This document shows positions 52,624 through 62,374 of a DNA stretch of 64,000 nt, piece by piece. The position numbers and the translations under genes are program-made. Each line of letters starts with the position of its first letter. The stretch's first letter is position 1. The notes under the pieces were generated by a model, which searched no databases, was not told where the DNA came from, and saw only the letters and a list, made by a program, of their open reading frames with translations. Source of the DNA: Cyclobacteriaceae bacterium (GTDB lineage: Bacteria; Bacteroidota; Bacteroidia; Cytophagales; Cyclobacteriaceae); assembly GCA_013141055.1 (NCBI GenBank), contig JABFRS010000001.1, positions 1,798,001-1,862,000 on the forward strand, in the 5' to 3' direction.

Positions 52624-53970
52624 TTGAAAATTCTGTTTAAGAAAGTAAATGTTGTAAACGAAGGAACAATTAAGCTCCTCGACGTTCTTATTTCCGGTGA
52701 GCGGATTGAAAAAATTGGGACTACCATTGATACAGCAAAAGAATCTGTGAAAGAAGTATCGGGTGAGAATCTTTATTTAATGCCAGGCATGATCGATGAT
52801 CATGTACACTTTCGCGAACCAGGATACCCTTTGAAAGGAACGATATACTCCGAGTCAAGAGCGGCGGTAGCCGGCGGCATTACCTCCTTTATGGATATGC
52901 CAAATACGGTTCCTCCTGCAACTACTATTGAGTTGCTTGAGAAAAAATTTGCCTTGGCTGGAAGCTGTTCAGCCGCGAACTATTCCTTCTTCATGGGTAT
53001 TGACAATAATCTGGAAGAAGTATTAAAAATTAACAACACCCAAGTGTGTGGCCTGAGTGATGATGGATTATATCTTAATGACAGTGAACAAACCTTGGTA
53101 AGTAATCCCGCTTTTCTTGAACAACTGTTGTCCCGAACAAATAGTTTGGTAGCCCTTCATTGCGAAGACCACGACCTCATTAAAGCAAATGAAGATTTTT
53201 ATCGTGCTCAGTTTGGTGACGAAATTCCAATCCAATTTCACCCCTACATCCGAAACGAACGTGCCTGTGTAGCGGCGACTCAGGCAGTGATAGAAATCAG
53301 CCGAAAGTTGAATGCACGGGTTCACATCTTACATGTGTCGACAAAAGCGGAAGCGGAGATGCTGAATGAAAACTTGCCCATACGTGCCAAACGGATCACT
53401 GGAGAAGCCTGTTTGCATCATTTATGGTTTTCAAACAAAGACTACCCCACGCTGGGCACAAAAATAAAGTGGAACCCGGCGATAAAATCAGAACGCAATA
53501 GGACAGGTTTGCTGTCAGCACTGCGGGAATCTAAACTGGATATTATCGCTACGGATCATGCCCCCCATCAGTTAGCCGAAAAAACGAGCAATTATTTTCA
53601 ATGCAAGTCGGGTGGACCACTTGTACAACACGCTTTGCCAGTGCTATTGGAATTGTATCATTAAAAATTCCTTACACTTCCTGAAATCGTCGAAAAGGCA
53701 AGTCATAACGTTGCGGAGATCTATCGAATTCGCGAAAGAGGATATATCCGTGAAGGATTCTATGCGGATCTAGTGCTCATCGATCTGGCTAAGCCCTGGG
53801 TCTCTACTGATGCAAGCACACTATATAAATGCGGTTGGTCGCCATTTGATCAGTATCATTTCAATAGTCAGGTTGTGATGACTTTGGTCAATGGCGCAAC
53901 TGTTTTCTTAGACGGTAGAATCATTGATACTAACGCTGGCAAGCGTTTAGAATTTGAAACTTTACGATGA
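52624..53970 (+). pseudogene. pyrC: dihydroorotase interrupted by an in-frame TAA
   Basis: The frame from the TTG at 52624 encodes 346 residues and then meets TAA at 53662, but continues in the same frame for 101 more codons with typical dihydroorotase C-terminal sequence (FLTLPEIVEKASHNVAEIYR, then GYIREGFYADLVLIDL). Metal ligands H60 and H62 (DDHVHFREPG), HCED, HILHVST and ATDHAPH are all present. The break follows ELYH; one substitution (CAA to TAA) would explain it. Full length would be about 448 residues. Dihydroorotase makes dihydroorotate in pyrimidine synthesis, so a second copy elsewhere is expected if this one is dead. Confidence 0.85.
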
Positions 53971-54825
53971 CTTCATTTCTTTGAAGCTTTATACAAATCG
54001 AATGATTTGAGTTATGACGATTGTAATCATAGCACATTGAGCGACATAGAATAAGCAACGGCAAATATGTTGAGCGGAAGGATAATTCTCTTCTATTCAT
54101 ACAGTGATTGTAACAAATTCAAGGATTGACCGTCAGATTCTGAAGGTGAAGCGGAAGTTAACGTGGCAACCCCAACATTTGGGTCGAAAATCTGTAGACC
54201 TGGTAAATTACCCGGACCACTAAGCCTGTGGATCGGATCGTAATATCCCAACAGGTGTTTGAAATTGGATACTGATTGCGTTGGTGAATTTAGAAAATAT
54301 TGGTCAAATAGTAGATTGACTAAGGTAGAAATTAAGTTTTGTCTATAGTTCATATCGAAACAAATGGCAACCATCTTACTTAGAAATATTTGATTTCCGG
54401 CAACGGTTCTCCAAATCAGCTCAAACAGAAGCAGACAAAATTAAAACATCAACCTTGCTTTATAGTCGTCGTTTAATTTTTAAAACGAGATGACTAATTT
54501 TTTTTGTCTAAGTAAGTAAGCACAGTTTTGCAGATAATTCTCTTTTCAAACTTGCGCGTATGAAATAAATCGATTTCACTGTAACCAATTACATCGTGTT
54601 CTAGTTTCGATTCGCCAGAAGGGTGATGTAATTTATTTAATAATTCAAATACACGGCGTAAACCCTAATTACGCCTTTAATAATAGTATTCATTTTGGAT
54701 TGCAAGAATTCACTTCAAATCGTTGACAGGCTTTAATCAAATGGGTATATTATATAAGTATTGATTTTCATGAGTAGTAGTTAACTCTGTTTTTTGACGC
54801 GAAAGAACCAATCAATATCGTAGCC
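53971..54825. other. gene-poor interval containing one copy of a dispersed repeat
   Basis: A minus-strand frame at 54093-54374 (93 codons) has no recognisable family and I treat it as doubtful. The repeat copy is at 54407-54505. The last 80 bases precede the response-regulator gene. Confidence 0.4.
54407..54505 (+). repeat. dispersed repeat, copy 2
   Basis: Counterpart of 26903-27000, same orientation. Ends in GACTAATTTTTTTT. Upstream of a response-regulator gene, while copy 1 is upstream of a mobile-element regulator; neither copy lies in a gene. Confidence 0.7.
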
Positions 54826-55236
54826 ATGCAATATCGAGTCCTTCTAATTGACGATGACCAGATAAGTGGATTTATCAGCAAAAAATATGTTGTAAGATCT
54901 GGCTATGCATATGAGGTCTTGATCGCTGAAAGCGGGCCAAGGGCTCTTCAAATAATTAAAAACCAAATCTCTGACAAGCAGCCAATTGATGTCATTTTAC
55001 TTGACCTAAATATGCCAATGATAAGCGGCTGTGAGTTCTTGATAGAACTTGCAGCCCTTGACGACTTCGATATTAAGCGAGTGTTTATCATCATTTTAAG
55101 CAACAGCATGGACGAGGACGAAATCTCAGCCGCATTGGCTTGCGGAGCTAACCATTTTATCCCTAAGCCTCTGGATGAGAATTCAATTTTCCAATCATTC
55201 GAACAGTATCAGATTTGGAAAGTAAATCTTTTCTAA
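54826..55236 (+). CDS. single-domain response regulator (CheY-like)
   Basis: 136 residues, one receiver domain: acidic pair DD (residues 9-10), phospho-acceptor Asp in VILLDLNMPM, switch Ser in FIIILSNSMDEDE and Lys in HFIPKPLDEN. No output domain. This subclass of Bacteroidota receivers, with the initial YRVLLIDDDQI and later GANHFIPKPL, usually works with hybrid kinases encoded elsewhere. Isolated gene. Confidence 0.88.
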   Translation: MQYRVLLIDDDQISGFISKKYVVRSGYAYEVLIAESGPRALQIIKNQISDKQPIDVILLDLNMPMISGCEFLIELAALDDFDIKRVFIIILSNSMDEDEISAALACGANHFIPKPLDENSIFQSFEQYQIWKVNLF

Positions 55237-55533
55237 TCAGTTTTTATCAAACTTTCAGTTTGGCAAAATCAATCACCTAGAGACATTAAATTGATGAATT
55301 TTTTAAACAAGTATTAAAAGAGCAGAGCACTGGAAGTATTCAATATTCCTTTTTTTCGAATAGCTCTGTCAATATCCCTTTTTTATAAGGTTATAAACTC
55401 GTTAAATGGATACAGAACAAAGAGATCAATGGCCTGAAAAAACAAACGTAACTTATTGCGGACAGCTATTCTACAATATATGATCCTTATCCACACTGAG
55501 ATAACGCCTTGCGCCTTGTTGGAAAAAATGAGG

Positions 55534-55767
55534 CTAAATTGATGAGCATAAATCTCTGATAACAGACAATGATCTGTACTGACGAACAGAAACCACATAC
55601 CGACTTACCGGAACTGAAATAAAGAAAATTGCTATTAACCCGATGGTAAAATAGATACAACAAACAAGGTAAATTAAAGAAAATTTTAATTCGACCTTAT
55701 TTCTGTAGAGCTCCGCAATGGATTCAAGGATGATTGATGGAAGTAAATTGTGTTTTTTGAAAGCCAT
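55534..55767 (-). pseudogene. N-terminal fragment of a HlyD-like bacteriocin exporter subunit
   Basis: 77 codons. Residues about 7-55 (LLPSIILESIAELYRNK, a membrane helix, then FISVPVS) resemble the N-terminus of HlyD-type proteins from Bacteroidota bacteriocin-export loci. After that the sequence does not continue as HlyD in any frame, so the gene is truncated. It is 26 bases downstream of the small membrane protein gene, same strand. Confidence 0.4.
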
Positions 55768-55793
55768 ACTCAGTTCATCTGAAGATTGAAATT

Positions 55794-55943
55794 CTATTTA
55801 CGATTACGGGTTAAGAATATCATTCTTCGAAAAATTATTATGAGGATGATAACGGTAAGTGCGATCGTTGTAAGAATCCAATGTGATCCCAAGAAAAACC
55901 CAATTTTATATGAAAGGCCCTCAGTTGATAATATCAAAATCAT
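55794..55943 (-). CDS. small 49-residue membrane protein
   Basis: ATG at 55943, TAG at 55794. Sequence pattern LSYKIGFFLGSHWI, then a helix (about 24-37; LTTIALTVIILIII) and a basic tail ending RNRK. Too short for most gene finders. It lies 25 bases after the CPBP pseudogene and 26 bases before the HlyD-like fragment, with compact spacing on one strand, suggesting all three were one operon. Confidence 0.6.
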   Translation of the reverse strand: MILILSTEGLSYKIGFFLGSHWILTTIALTVIILIIIFRRMIFLTRNRK

Positions 55944-55968
55944 AACAGTTGTTTACTTCTTTTCAAGA

Positions 55969-56592
55969 TCATGAAAATTTTGTTTCCGATAAATTATATA
56001 TTATTGATGTAATGAAGACGAGGAGATTTACTATGCTATGGGTCAAACTTGTAAACAAGAGCGGTTTGTAACTGTTGGGATATATTAACTTAAAACGATA
56101 GAAGCAGTATGAAAATCCTAATCCAGCCAACAAGCCATAAAACATATACCAAACCGTGTCACTTATTGTGGTATACCAGAAAGGTGTCGAAAAAACTTGT
56201 ACCATTTTTAAAATGAAGGAAGGAATACCCCAAGACCACGCCGGGCACGAAAACGTAGATCCGGTACAAATTGAATCATAATGCATCAGCGAAAATGCAA
56301 TGGCTGAAACCACTATATAAACTGTGTTACTGAATCTAAAATTGCAATTTTTTTGTCAATTCATTGACCCATTTGTAGATCAGGAATTGAAATACCCAAG
56401 TTTCAAGGAAAGGCCAATTATAATAGTGGTAAATACTTTCAGGGGTGTTGACCAATTAGATATTCTGCTGTCTAAACTTACATTAAATTGATAGTAAAAT
56501 AGGCTCAGAACTCCTTTTTAAAGAATTGTTATGCTGAGTAACTTTAGGATGAAATAAATGTCATCCTTTGGGGCGTACTTATTTTTGATCAT
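55969..56592 (-). pseudogene. CPBP-family intramembrane metalloprotease, broken
   Basis: Starting at the ATG at 56592 the gene reads MIKNKYAPKDDIYFILKLL, meets an in-frame TAA at 56518-56520, continues in the same frame to STPLKVFTTIII, shifts frame near 56413 to GPFLETWVFQFLIYKW (the CPBP metal motif with ET), shifts again near 56345 to VVSAIAFSLMHYD (second motif with His), and runs intact to 55969. So one stop and two frameshifts. CPBP proteins are often encoded in bacteriocin loci, where they process peptides or give immunity. Confidence 0.75.
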
Positions 56593-56994
56593 TTTGATCT
56601 TCGATATATCAGAAAGAAACCAAAATAGAGCAGTTAAAAATTGTTTCTTCGAAGGGAATCTATTTGTTGGGGCGGTCAGCAACCGCTTTCATTGGTTTGC
56701 AAAATGACAGCCTAAACGTTCTAACGCAATTCATATTTTCAAACCTGGATGGTATGATAATCCTGTAAATTTGAATCCGAACTCACCTTGGATAATGGAT
56801 TTGGTAAATTTCCAGACCTCAGCATTCCGTCTGAATTTGAAAATTGCAGAATCTGCAAATAGTTTGGCGTTAAAAATTGAGTTGAGGGTACTTGCGAAAT
56901 GCAAATAACATATTACTCCTGATGGTAATTGAATGCTGCTAATCATGATTCTTCATGCTGTTAAAAATCAAGGGATAAAGTATCATCATAAAAA
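56593..56994. other. gene-free interval
   Basis: Plus-strand codons 56709-56905 read protein-like (IHIFKPGWYDNPVNLN and following) but have no start codon or recognised family. Possibly the tail of a lost gene. Confidence 0.3.
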
Positions 56995-57417
56995 TTAATC
57001 GGCAATCCTCACCATACACCGAACATCTTTAGCGTTTTCAAATTTTGCCCCCTCGGGAAAGTAGCATTCGACGCAGCATCCGTTTTCATCTATGCGGGGA
57101 TCGTTTGTCAGTATGCTGAAAGATTTTTCGATCTGACTTATATTGTTTGGAAAATCCTGGATATAAAAGCTGAAGTACGATCCTTCTCTTAAAATATAAC
57201 GTTCGAAGCCCGGTGGAATCTTTTCACTTTTCATGATTTCTTCTCCTGCCATGTACAAAATTCTATCATCATAAGAGTAGGATACGCCAAAACGTCTTCG
57301 ACCATCTCCTTTAAAAATAGAGTTCATTTTTTTATGAGCTTCGCCTATACCATCCGGAAATGAAGCGGCCTTCACACAGCAAAGATCAATATCCTTGTCA
57401 AGTTTAAAATTGTCCAT
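56995..57417 (-). CDS. GyrI-like effector-binding domain protein
   Basis: 140 residues. Pattern fits the AraC effector-binding/GyrI-like SHS2 module: CCVKAASFPDGIGEAHKKM, FGVSYSYDDRILYMAGEE, FERYILREGSYFSFYIQDF, and the terminal VECYFPEGAKF with CMVRIAD. Stand-alone modules of this kind bind small hydrophobic ligands. No DNA-binding part. The adjacent DinB-methyltransferase gene ends 23 bases upstream, same strand, so they may be co-transcribed. Confidence 0.6.
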   Translation of the reverse strand: MDNFKLDKDIDLCCVKAASFPDGIGEAHKKMNSIFKGDGRRRFGVSYSYDDRILYMAGEEIMKSEKIPPGFERYILREGSYFSFYIQDFPNNISQIEKSFSILTNDPRIDENGCCVECYFPEGAKFENAKDVRCMVRIAD

Positions 57418-57440
57418 AGTTTTGAATTCTATTGAGGAAG

Positions 57441-58544
57441 CTATCTGGCGATCAGATTTATGAAGACCTCGGACCCTTTCCTTCGGTCGATTGAATTATA
57501 ACAGGGTTGCAGTTGTTTGATCTCAAACCGGGGCAAGAATATATTCCTATAATCTTCAACACTTCCGCCAAACGGCGGACCGTCCTCTTCAAACATCTTA
57601 GTGAATATTACGCCTGTGAGATGACCGCCTTTGACGAGGAGCGAATGCATTTTTTCAGCATATTTCGCTCTTAACAGCGGGTCAATTGCTGAAAGAAAAG
57701 TTTGCTCGATGATGAGTTGATACTTTCCTTCATGATCAAAAAAGTCTCCCGTGATCACACTTAAGCGTTTACCAATTTCAGATTTGAATTTATTATGCAA
57801 TGTGGCCGTGAGCGTAGGAGCAAGATCAATCAACGTAACATCAGCGAAGCCCTGATTCAGCAAGTATTCCGCCTCATAAGCATTTCCGCAACCCGGTATC
57901 AATATGGGTGACTTCCTATCCTGCCATTGATCAATGTATTCTTTGATGGGTGGCGATGGAAATCCAATGTCCCAACTGATATCGTTCGTGGTGTAGAAGT
58001 CATTCCAGTATTTTTGGGACAGGAATTTGCCGTGCATAGACTTTGGCTGATCTTTTTGGCGCTCGACACGTTCAAAATCAGTCACCTGATGAGTATGTCT
58101 TATGATGTGATTTTCAATCAATACAAGCCACTCATATTTTGTCAGGCTTCCCCAAGTGGGCAGTTCTATGTCAATACAGGTTTCGGTGAGGTCATCCGTA
58201 TCAATCATTTCAAAAAGCCTTTTCTTGTTGTTATCAAGCATTGCGAACATCTCTATAACTGAGTATTTCCTTTCGTCAGGTTCGAGAATATTCGCAGTGG
58301 GAAATTTCGTCGTAAAATCCAGGAACAAGGTCTTGATAGCAATTGCATGAAGATCGTAGGGCCTGTCAGTTTTCAAAGTCCTTCCAAAATTACTATCAGT
58401 GCTTTTGATTATATGGTCTGCGACCTCTCCAACTGTCCAGCCACCATCAGCTCTTTTTGTGTTTATGTCACCGTGCCCTTTGATGGCTCCCTTAAAACTC
58501 TCAAAGGCAGTATGAATTTGCTCTCTCAATAAAAGTTTATTCAT
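57441..58544 (-). CDS. DinB-like/TPMT-type methyltransferase fusion
   Basis: 367 residues in two parts. Residues about 5-160 are a DinB/DUF664-type four-helix domain (GGWTVGEVADHIIKSTDSNF, then ENHIIRHTHQV). Residues about 170-367 are a thiopurine S-methyltransferase-like SAM enzyme: FLSQKYWNDFYTTNDISWD, PILIPGCGNAYEAEYLLNQG as SAM motif, GDFFDHEGKYQLIIEQTFLS, and FGGSVEDYRNIFLPRFEIK. DinB-type domains often use metals and thiols, and TPMT-type enzymes methylate thiols or halides, so a detoxification role is conceivable (inference). Confidence 0.8.
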   Translation of the reverse strand: MNKLLLREQIHTAFESFKGAIKGHGDINTKRADGGWTVGEVADHIIKSTDSNFGRTLKTDRPYDLHAIAIKTLFLDFTTKFPTANILEPDERKYSVIEMFAMLDNNKKRLFEMIDTDDLTETCIDIELPTWGSLTKYEWLVLIENHIIRHTHQVTDFERVERQKDQPKSMHGKFLSQKYWNDFYTTNDISWDIGFPSPPIKEYIDQWQDRKSPILIPGCGNAYEAEYLLNQGFADVTLIDLAPTLTATLHNKFKSEIGKRLSVITGDFFDHEGKYQLIIEQTFLSAIDPLLRAKYAEKMHSLLVKGGHLTGVIFTKMFEEDGPPFGGSVEDYRNIFLPRFEIKQLQPCYNSIDRRKGSEVFINLIAR

Positions 58545-58833
58545 AATTGGTTGAAATTATGGCTCAAAAAAACCTAAATCGAATACCATAAAAAAATGCT
58601 TTATTTTCATTGATTGATAGCATAAATGCATCAAAGTGGGAAGGACAGCGGAAGCATTTAGATGTTGAGAATCAAATGAAGTCACAATCACAAACTACAT
58701 TGATAAATGCCTACTCACCAATTAACTTCAAATGCACGACGTCATTACAATGCATAATTAATATTGACTGATAACCACAATGTCTCGATTGAAGCGATGA
58801 TTGTAGTGTTGAAAAACCGTTCTTGCAGCTGCG

Positions 58834-59787
58834 ATGCCTATGAAAATATTTGGTGACAAATTCAAAAAGAAATCGACGGGACTTTATCTTAAAGTGGTTA
58901 TATATTTCACTCTATTTGGAGTTATTGCCTCATGCTGGGGTTACAAAACAACTAACGTTGTGTATCCTTTCCCCAGGCCTGACTCTATTTCGATGCAATT
59001 TCTGCCAGGCACCGTTACCTCAAACGTGCTGGATTTTAATTTAGCCTATTCCCCCGATGGCAAGTCATTCTACTTCGGTCGTTCTGAACAGGGGAAGTGG
59101 GTATTATTTGTAACTACTTTTGATGGTAACGCGTGGAACAAGCCAGTACATCCTGCTTTCAATGATCTCCGATACTCCGAAGCAGATCCTGTATTTGCAC
59201 AGGATGGAGCACTTTATTTTATTTCATCGAGACCTCGTGATCAAACAGATACTATTGACGATTACGACATCTGGAGGGTGAAGCCGATCGACGAAGGCCG
59301 ATGGAGTGAATCAGAAAATATGTCGGCTATAAATTCAGATAGCAATGAATTTTACATTTCCTTCGCTCCTGGTGGAAATTTATATTTCTCATCGGCCAGG
59401 CAAGGTGGATACGGTGAAGAAGACCTATATGTAAGTGAATATTATGATGGTAAATATGGAAGTCCGATAAATTTAGGGTCCTCGGTAAATTCAAAAGGCT
59501 CGGATCACGACCCGTTAATCGTAGGGAATGAAAAATATCTGATCTTCTCTTCGCCAGGTCGTTCGGATAGCTATGGTCAGGCCGATCTGTATTTTTCAAA
59601 ACGCATCAACAAATCCAAGTGGAGTTCCGCTGGTAATCTTGGGAAACGCTTCAACACGCCTACCTATGAATACTGCCCCTATTTAAGTCCTGATAACAAG
59701 TACTTTTTCTATAGCTCGGAGTATGATGTTAAGTGGATCAATTCGGATTATTTATTCAAAGACATGAACGATAAAGAAAACAAATAA
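58834..59787 (+). CDS. PD40 beta-propeller protein
   Basis: 317 residues. Hydrophobic N-terminal segment (about 20-37) with VIASC, a possible lipobox. Four to five PD40-type blades: FNLAYSPDGKSFYFGRSEQG, EADPVFAQDGALYFISSRPR, FYISFAPGGNLYFSSARQGG, HDPLIVGNEKYLIFSSPGRS, and YCPYLSPDNKYFFYSSEYD. Such proteins occur in OmpA-PD40 complexes or as secreted propellers; here no partner is adjacent. Anchored to the envelope by inference. Confidence 0.8.
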   Translation: MPMKIFGDKFKKKSTGLYLKVVIYFTLFGVIASCWGYKTTNVVYPFPRPDSISMQFLPGTVTSNVLDFNLAYSPDGKSFYFGRSEQGKWVLFVTTFDGNAWNKPVHPAFNDLRYSEADPVFAQDGALYFISSRPRDQTDTIDDYDIWRVKPIDEGRWSESENMSAINSDSNEFYISFAPGGNLYFSSARQGGYGEEDLYVSEYYDGKYGSPINLGSSVNSKGSDHDPLIVGNEKYLIFSSPGRSDSYGQADLYFSKRINKSKWSSAGNLGKRFNTPTYEYCPYLSPDNKYFFYSSEYDVKWINSDYLFKDMNDKENK

Positions 59788-59825
59788 AAAAGTAAATTCA
59801 CTTTTCACTACCTCAATGAAGGCGT

Positions 59826-60245
59826 ATGAACGAGAACAGTAAAACTACCCGTAACAAGGCAAATTATCTGGCAGCTAAAGAGTCATTTAATCAAAATGAT
59901 ATTTATAAATGCTTATAATACTATTCTCCCGATCATGAAGTGAAATCGGCTGGTGGAGAACCAGGCCGGCACGTTATACAACTTTTTTTTGAAAGCATAC
60001 GTGCATTGTGGGAAGATATCACAATCTCCGTTGAACACGTTGTTGCAGAAGACAATTGGGTAATGGGCAGGAGTGTTGCAACCGCAACGCATTCTAAAAT
60101 TGTAATGGGTGTCCCGCCAACAAACCGGCAGATCAAGGTTTCTTTTTGGGATTTACATCTCTTCAACGATGAAGGACAGATTATCCAGACATGGAATCAG
60201 ATTGACAACGCGGCAATCATGAAGCAGATTGGTTTGCTGTCATAA
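59826..60245 (+). pseudogene. SnoaL-like ester cyclase-type gene with an in-frame TAA
   Basis: The 140-codon frame starting at the ATG at 59826 (MNENSKTTRNKANYLAAKES) stops at TAA 59916-59918 (codon 31) and then continues in the same frame with a SnoaL-type domain: FFESIRALWEDITISVEHVV, ATATHSKIVMGVPPTNRQIK, and WNQIDNAAIMKQIGLLS, which is the usual C-terminal pattern of these polyketide-cyclase-like proteins. Reads as one gene with a single nonsense change. Confidence 0.75.
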
Positions 60246-60320
60246 ATGAAGTTAATGTCCATCATGATCGGGTAGCTTAAGGTCACATGGGGTCAGCACC
60301 ATGATTTTATTCTCAGCGTC

Positions 60321-61220
60321 TTATGCAATCTTTATTTCTTTGAATATTCTCAGGAAAAGGGCAATATATTCTTTCAATTCTTCCTCTCTTTCCTTTAACC
60401 AGACAAAGCGCATTTCAACTTTTGCCGATATATCAGTAAGTTCAAAATACTTAATGTTCAAATTCACTGAATTTATCGCCGACTTTGCAATGATAGTTAC
60501 TCCGAGCCCTTCGCTCACCATTCTTAAATTTGTTGAAGCATTTGGCGATTGAAAGACAACAGTGGGTGTGAAGCCATGCTTTTGAAAGATACTGTATAAA
60601 AGGTCACTATACGAGTGCCCGTCTTCTCTTGCAGGGAGAATCCAATCTACCGCGGCTAACTCCCTAAGGTCAGAACTCTTTTTGAAGTCAAACTTCAAAT
60701 TCTTCGGCATTACCACAACAAAATTTTCCTTGTAAAGTAGTGCTGAGTCAAATCCATCCGGTCCCATTTCATTCGGTATTATGCCAAATTGAAGTTCGCG
60801 ATCAAGTATTTTGCTAAATATCACACGACAAGAATTTTCCAGTAGTCCTATTTTTAATCCTGGATATGATTTAGTAATCGTCTTTAAGAAAGACGGCATT
60901 ACAGAATGCATCGCGGAACTGACGTGCCCCATATTTATTTCACCTGCTTCGCCCTGGTGGATCAGGCTTGCTTTCTTCTGTGCTTCGCTTAAATGTTTAA
61001 GTATTCTTCTGATTTCGACCTGAAAGAATTGACCTGCTGCCGTAAGCTTGATTTGTTTTTTAGTGCGGTCAAATAATTCTGCACCAATCTCATTTTCTAG
61101 GTTTTTTATCTGGCGACTTAATGCTGGTTGGGCTATATAGATGTTGCTGCTTGCTTTGTGGAAGTTTAACACGTCCGCTACAGTGAGAAAATTTTTTAAC
61201 TGCTCTATGCTCATATCCAT
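60321..61220 (-). CDS. LysR-family transcriptional regulator
   Basis: 299 residues from the ATG at 61220 (MDMSIEQLKNFLTVADV); an in-frame TTG 24 bases upstream would add an unconserved tail. LysR HTH about 4-63 (FHKASSNIYIAQPALSRQIK) and substrate-binding domain with EAGEINMGHVSSAM. Divergent from the GNAT gene across about 130 bases, so that gene is a candidate target. Confidence 0.88.
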   Translation of the reverse strand: MDMSIEQLKNFLTVADVLNFHKASSNIYIAQPALSRQIKNLENEIGAELFDRTKKQIKLTAAGQFFQVEIRRILKHLSEAQKKASLIHQGEAGEINMGHVSSAMHSVMPSFLKTITKSYPGLKIGLLENSCRVIFSKILDRELQFGIIPNEMGPDGFDSALLYKENFVVVMPKNLKFDFKKSSDLRELAAVDWILPAREDGHSYSDLLYSIFQKHGFTPTVVFQSPNASTNLRMVSEGLGVTIIAKSAINSVNLNIKYFELTDISAKVEMRFVWLKEREEELKEYIALFLRIFKEIKIA

Positions 61221-61353
61221 CGATTCATTTTTGCTATCGATCAAGCGAAATTAAGTATTTTTTGTTACCGGATAAATTGGCGTGTTTAGTTAACCAATTT
61301 GGCCGCATGCCCTTTGTGTAACTTTTTTTCATGTCGCTAATGATATTATTTCA

Positions 61354-61881
61354 ATGATCTTCAAAGCATCATCAGAACATGTTGAAATACTCAGCACGCT
61401 TGGGGCCGAGACATTTTATGCTTCACACAAGGATAGTGCTCCCGCGCAGGAGATCTTCACCTATATGAGAAAGATCTACACCCTAGAATCTATCAGAAAA
61501 GAGTTAACCAATTCTTCAAATATTTACCATCTCATCGAGCATGAAAGCAAAATAGTTGGGTTTTCAAAAATAGCTTTTGATATGGGTCATCCTTCAATTC
61601 AGTCAGAACATGTATCTAAAATGAATCAAATTTATTTATTGGAGCCATTTCATGGCCTGAGGCTAGGCACAAAATTGTTGAACTATAATATTGAATTGTC
61701 AACATTAAATGGGCAGACCGGAATGTGGCTAATTGTATGGGTTGGCAATACAACAGCGATAACCTTTTATAAAAGACATAACTTTTCCATCGTCAAGCAG
61801 GATCAATTTCATCTCACAGGTTCCCACGTCAGTCCATGCTATATAATGTTTTTAGATTATAAGGCAACAAGAATTATCTGA
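61354..61881 (+). CDS. GNAT-family N-acetyltransferase
   Basis: 175 residues. Acetyl-CoA motif A: IYLLEPFHGLRLGTKLLNYN; the following WLIVWVGNTTAITFYKRHNF is typical of the alpha4/beta5 region with the WxxNxxAxxFY pattern. N-terminal region TFYASHKDSAPAQEIFTYM is seen in a subgroup of PaiA-type GNATs. Divergent from a LysR regulator. Confidence 0.87.
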   Translation: MIFKASSEHVEILSTLGAETFYASHKDSAPAQEIFTYMRKIYTLESIRKELTNSSNIYHLIEHESKIVGFSKIAFDMGHPSIQSEHVSKMNQIYLLEPFHGLRLGTKLLNYNIELSTLNGQTGMWLIVWVGNTTAITFYKRHNFSIVKQDQFHLTGSHVSPCYIMFLDYKATRII

Positions 61882-61964
61882 TACTTAAGAGTTTACGCTA
61901 CCCTTACCTATTTTCAAAGACACAAACTTTAGGTTTTTTAGGACTGATCCTGAATTTGACATCC

Positions 61965-62192
61965 ATGACGATGAAGGATATTTTTTATCTGAGATTATTG
62001 TCACTTGCTGCAAACACCGCATACATAGTATATGGCTTATTTATTGGTGCAACGCCGATTGTGCTGGGAAGCTTTATCGCGGTAATTATTCATTCCTCCA
62101 GCATTTATCGACTTAACATCCGAAGCAAAGAGTTTAAAAAAGCATTTGGCTCAATAAATTTAGGTAGAAAGTTTCATCTGGCCTTAATATAA
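61965..62192 (+). CDS. small membrane protein, function unknown
   Basis: 75 residues from the ATG at 61965; the in-frame TTG at 61956 is an alternative. Two hydrophobic segments: LSLAANTAYIVYGLFIGATP, written in part, and VLGSFIAVIIHSSSIYRL. The pattern resembles the small membrane modules that precede cyclic-nucleotide-binding domains, but no such domain follows. Standing alone, no assignable role. Confidence 0.5.
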   Translation: MTMKDIFYLRLLSLAANTAYIVYGLFIGATPIVLGSFIAVIIHSSSIYRLNIRSKEFKKAFGSINLGRKFHLALI

Positions 62193-62374
62193 GTATGTTG
62201 CAAAAGATATTTTCAAAGCAGTATCATCTGTCATTAGTATTAATTTATTCTTAATAATTGTACAAAATGGTTCAGCAGTAATGCATCATCATTCATGAAA
62301 TGGATTGGCTCAGACGGAAAAATGTTTTGCGAATGCAGCATGAAAAGATTAGAAGTGGGTTGTCAAATTTCAAG

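Noticed and set aside
53662..59918. Recoding of TAA as a sense codon
   Set aside because: TAA is the normal stop of many intact genes here, for example at 513-515 and at the TolC gene end; decay or sequence error is simpler.
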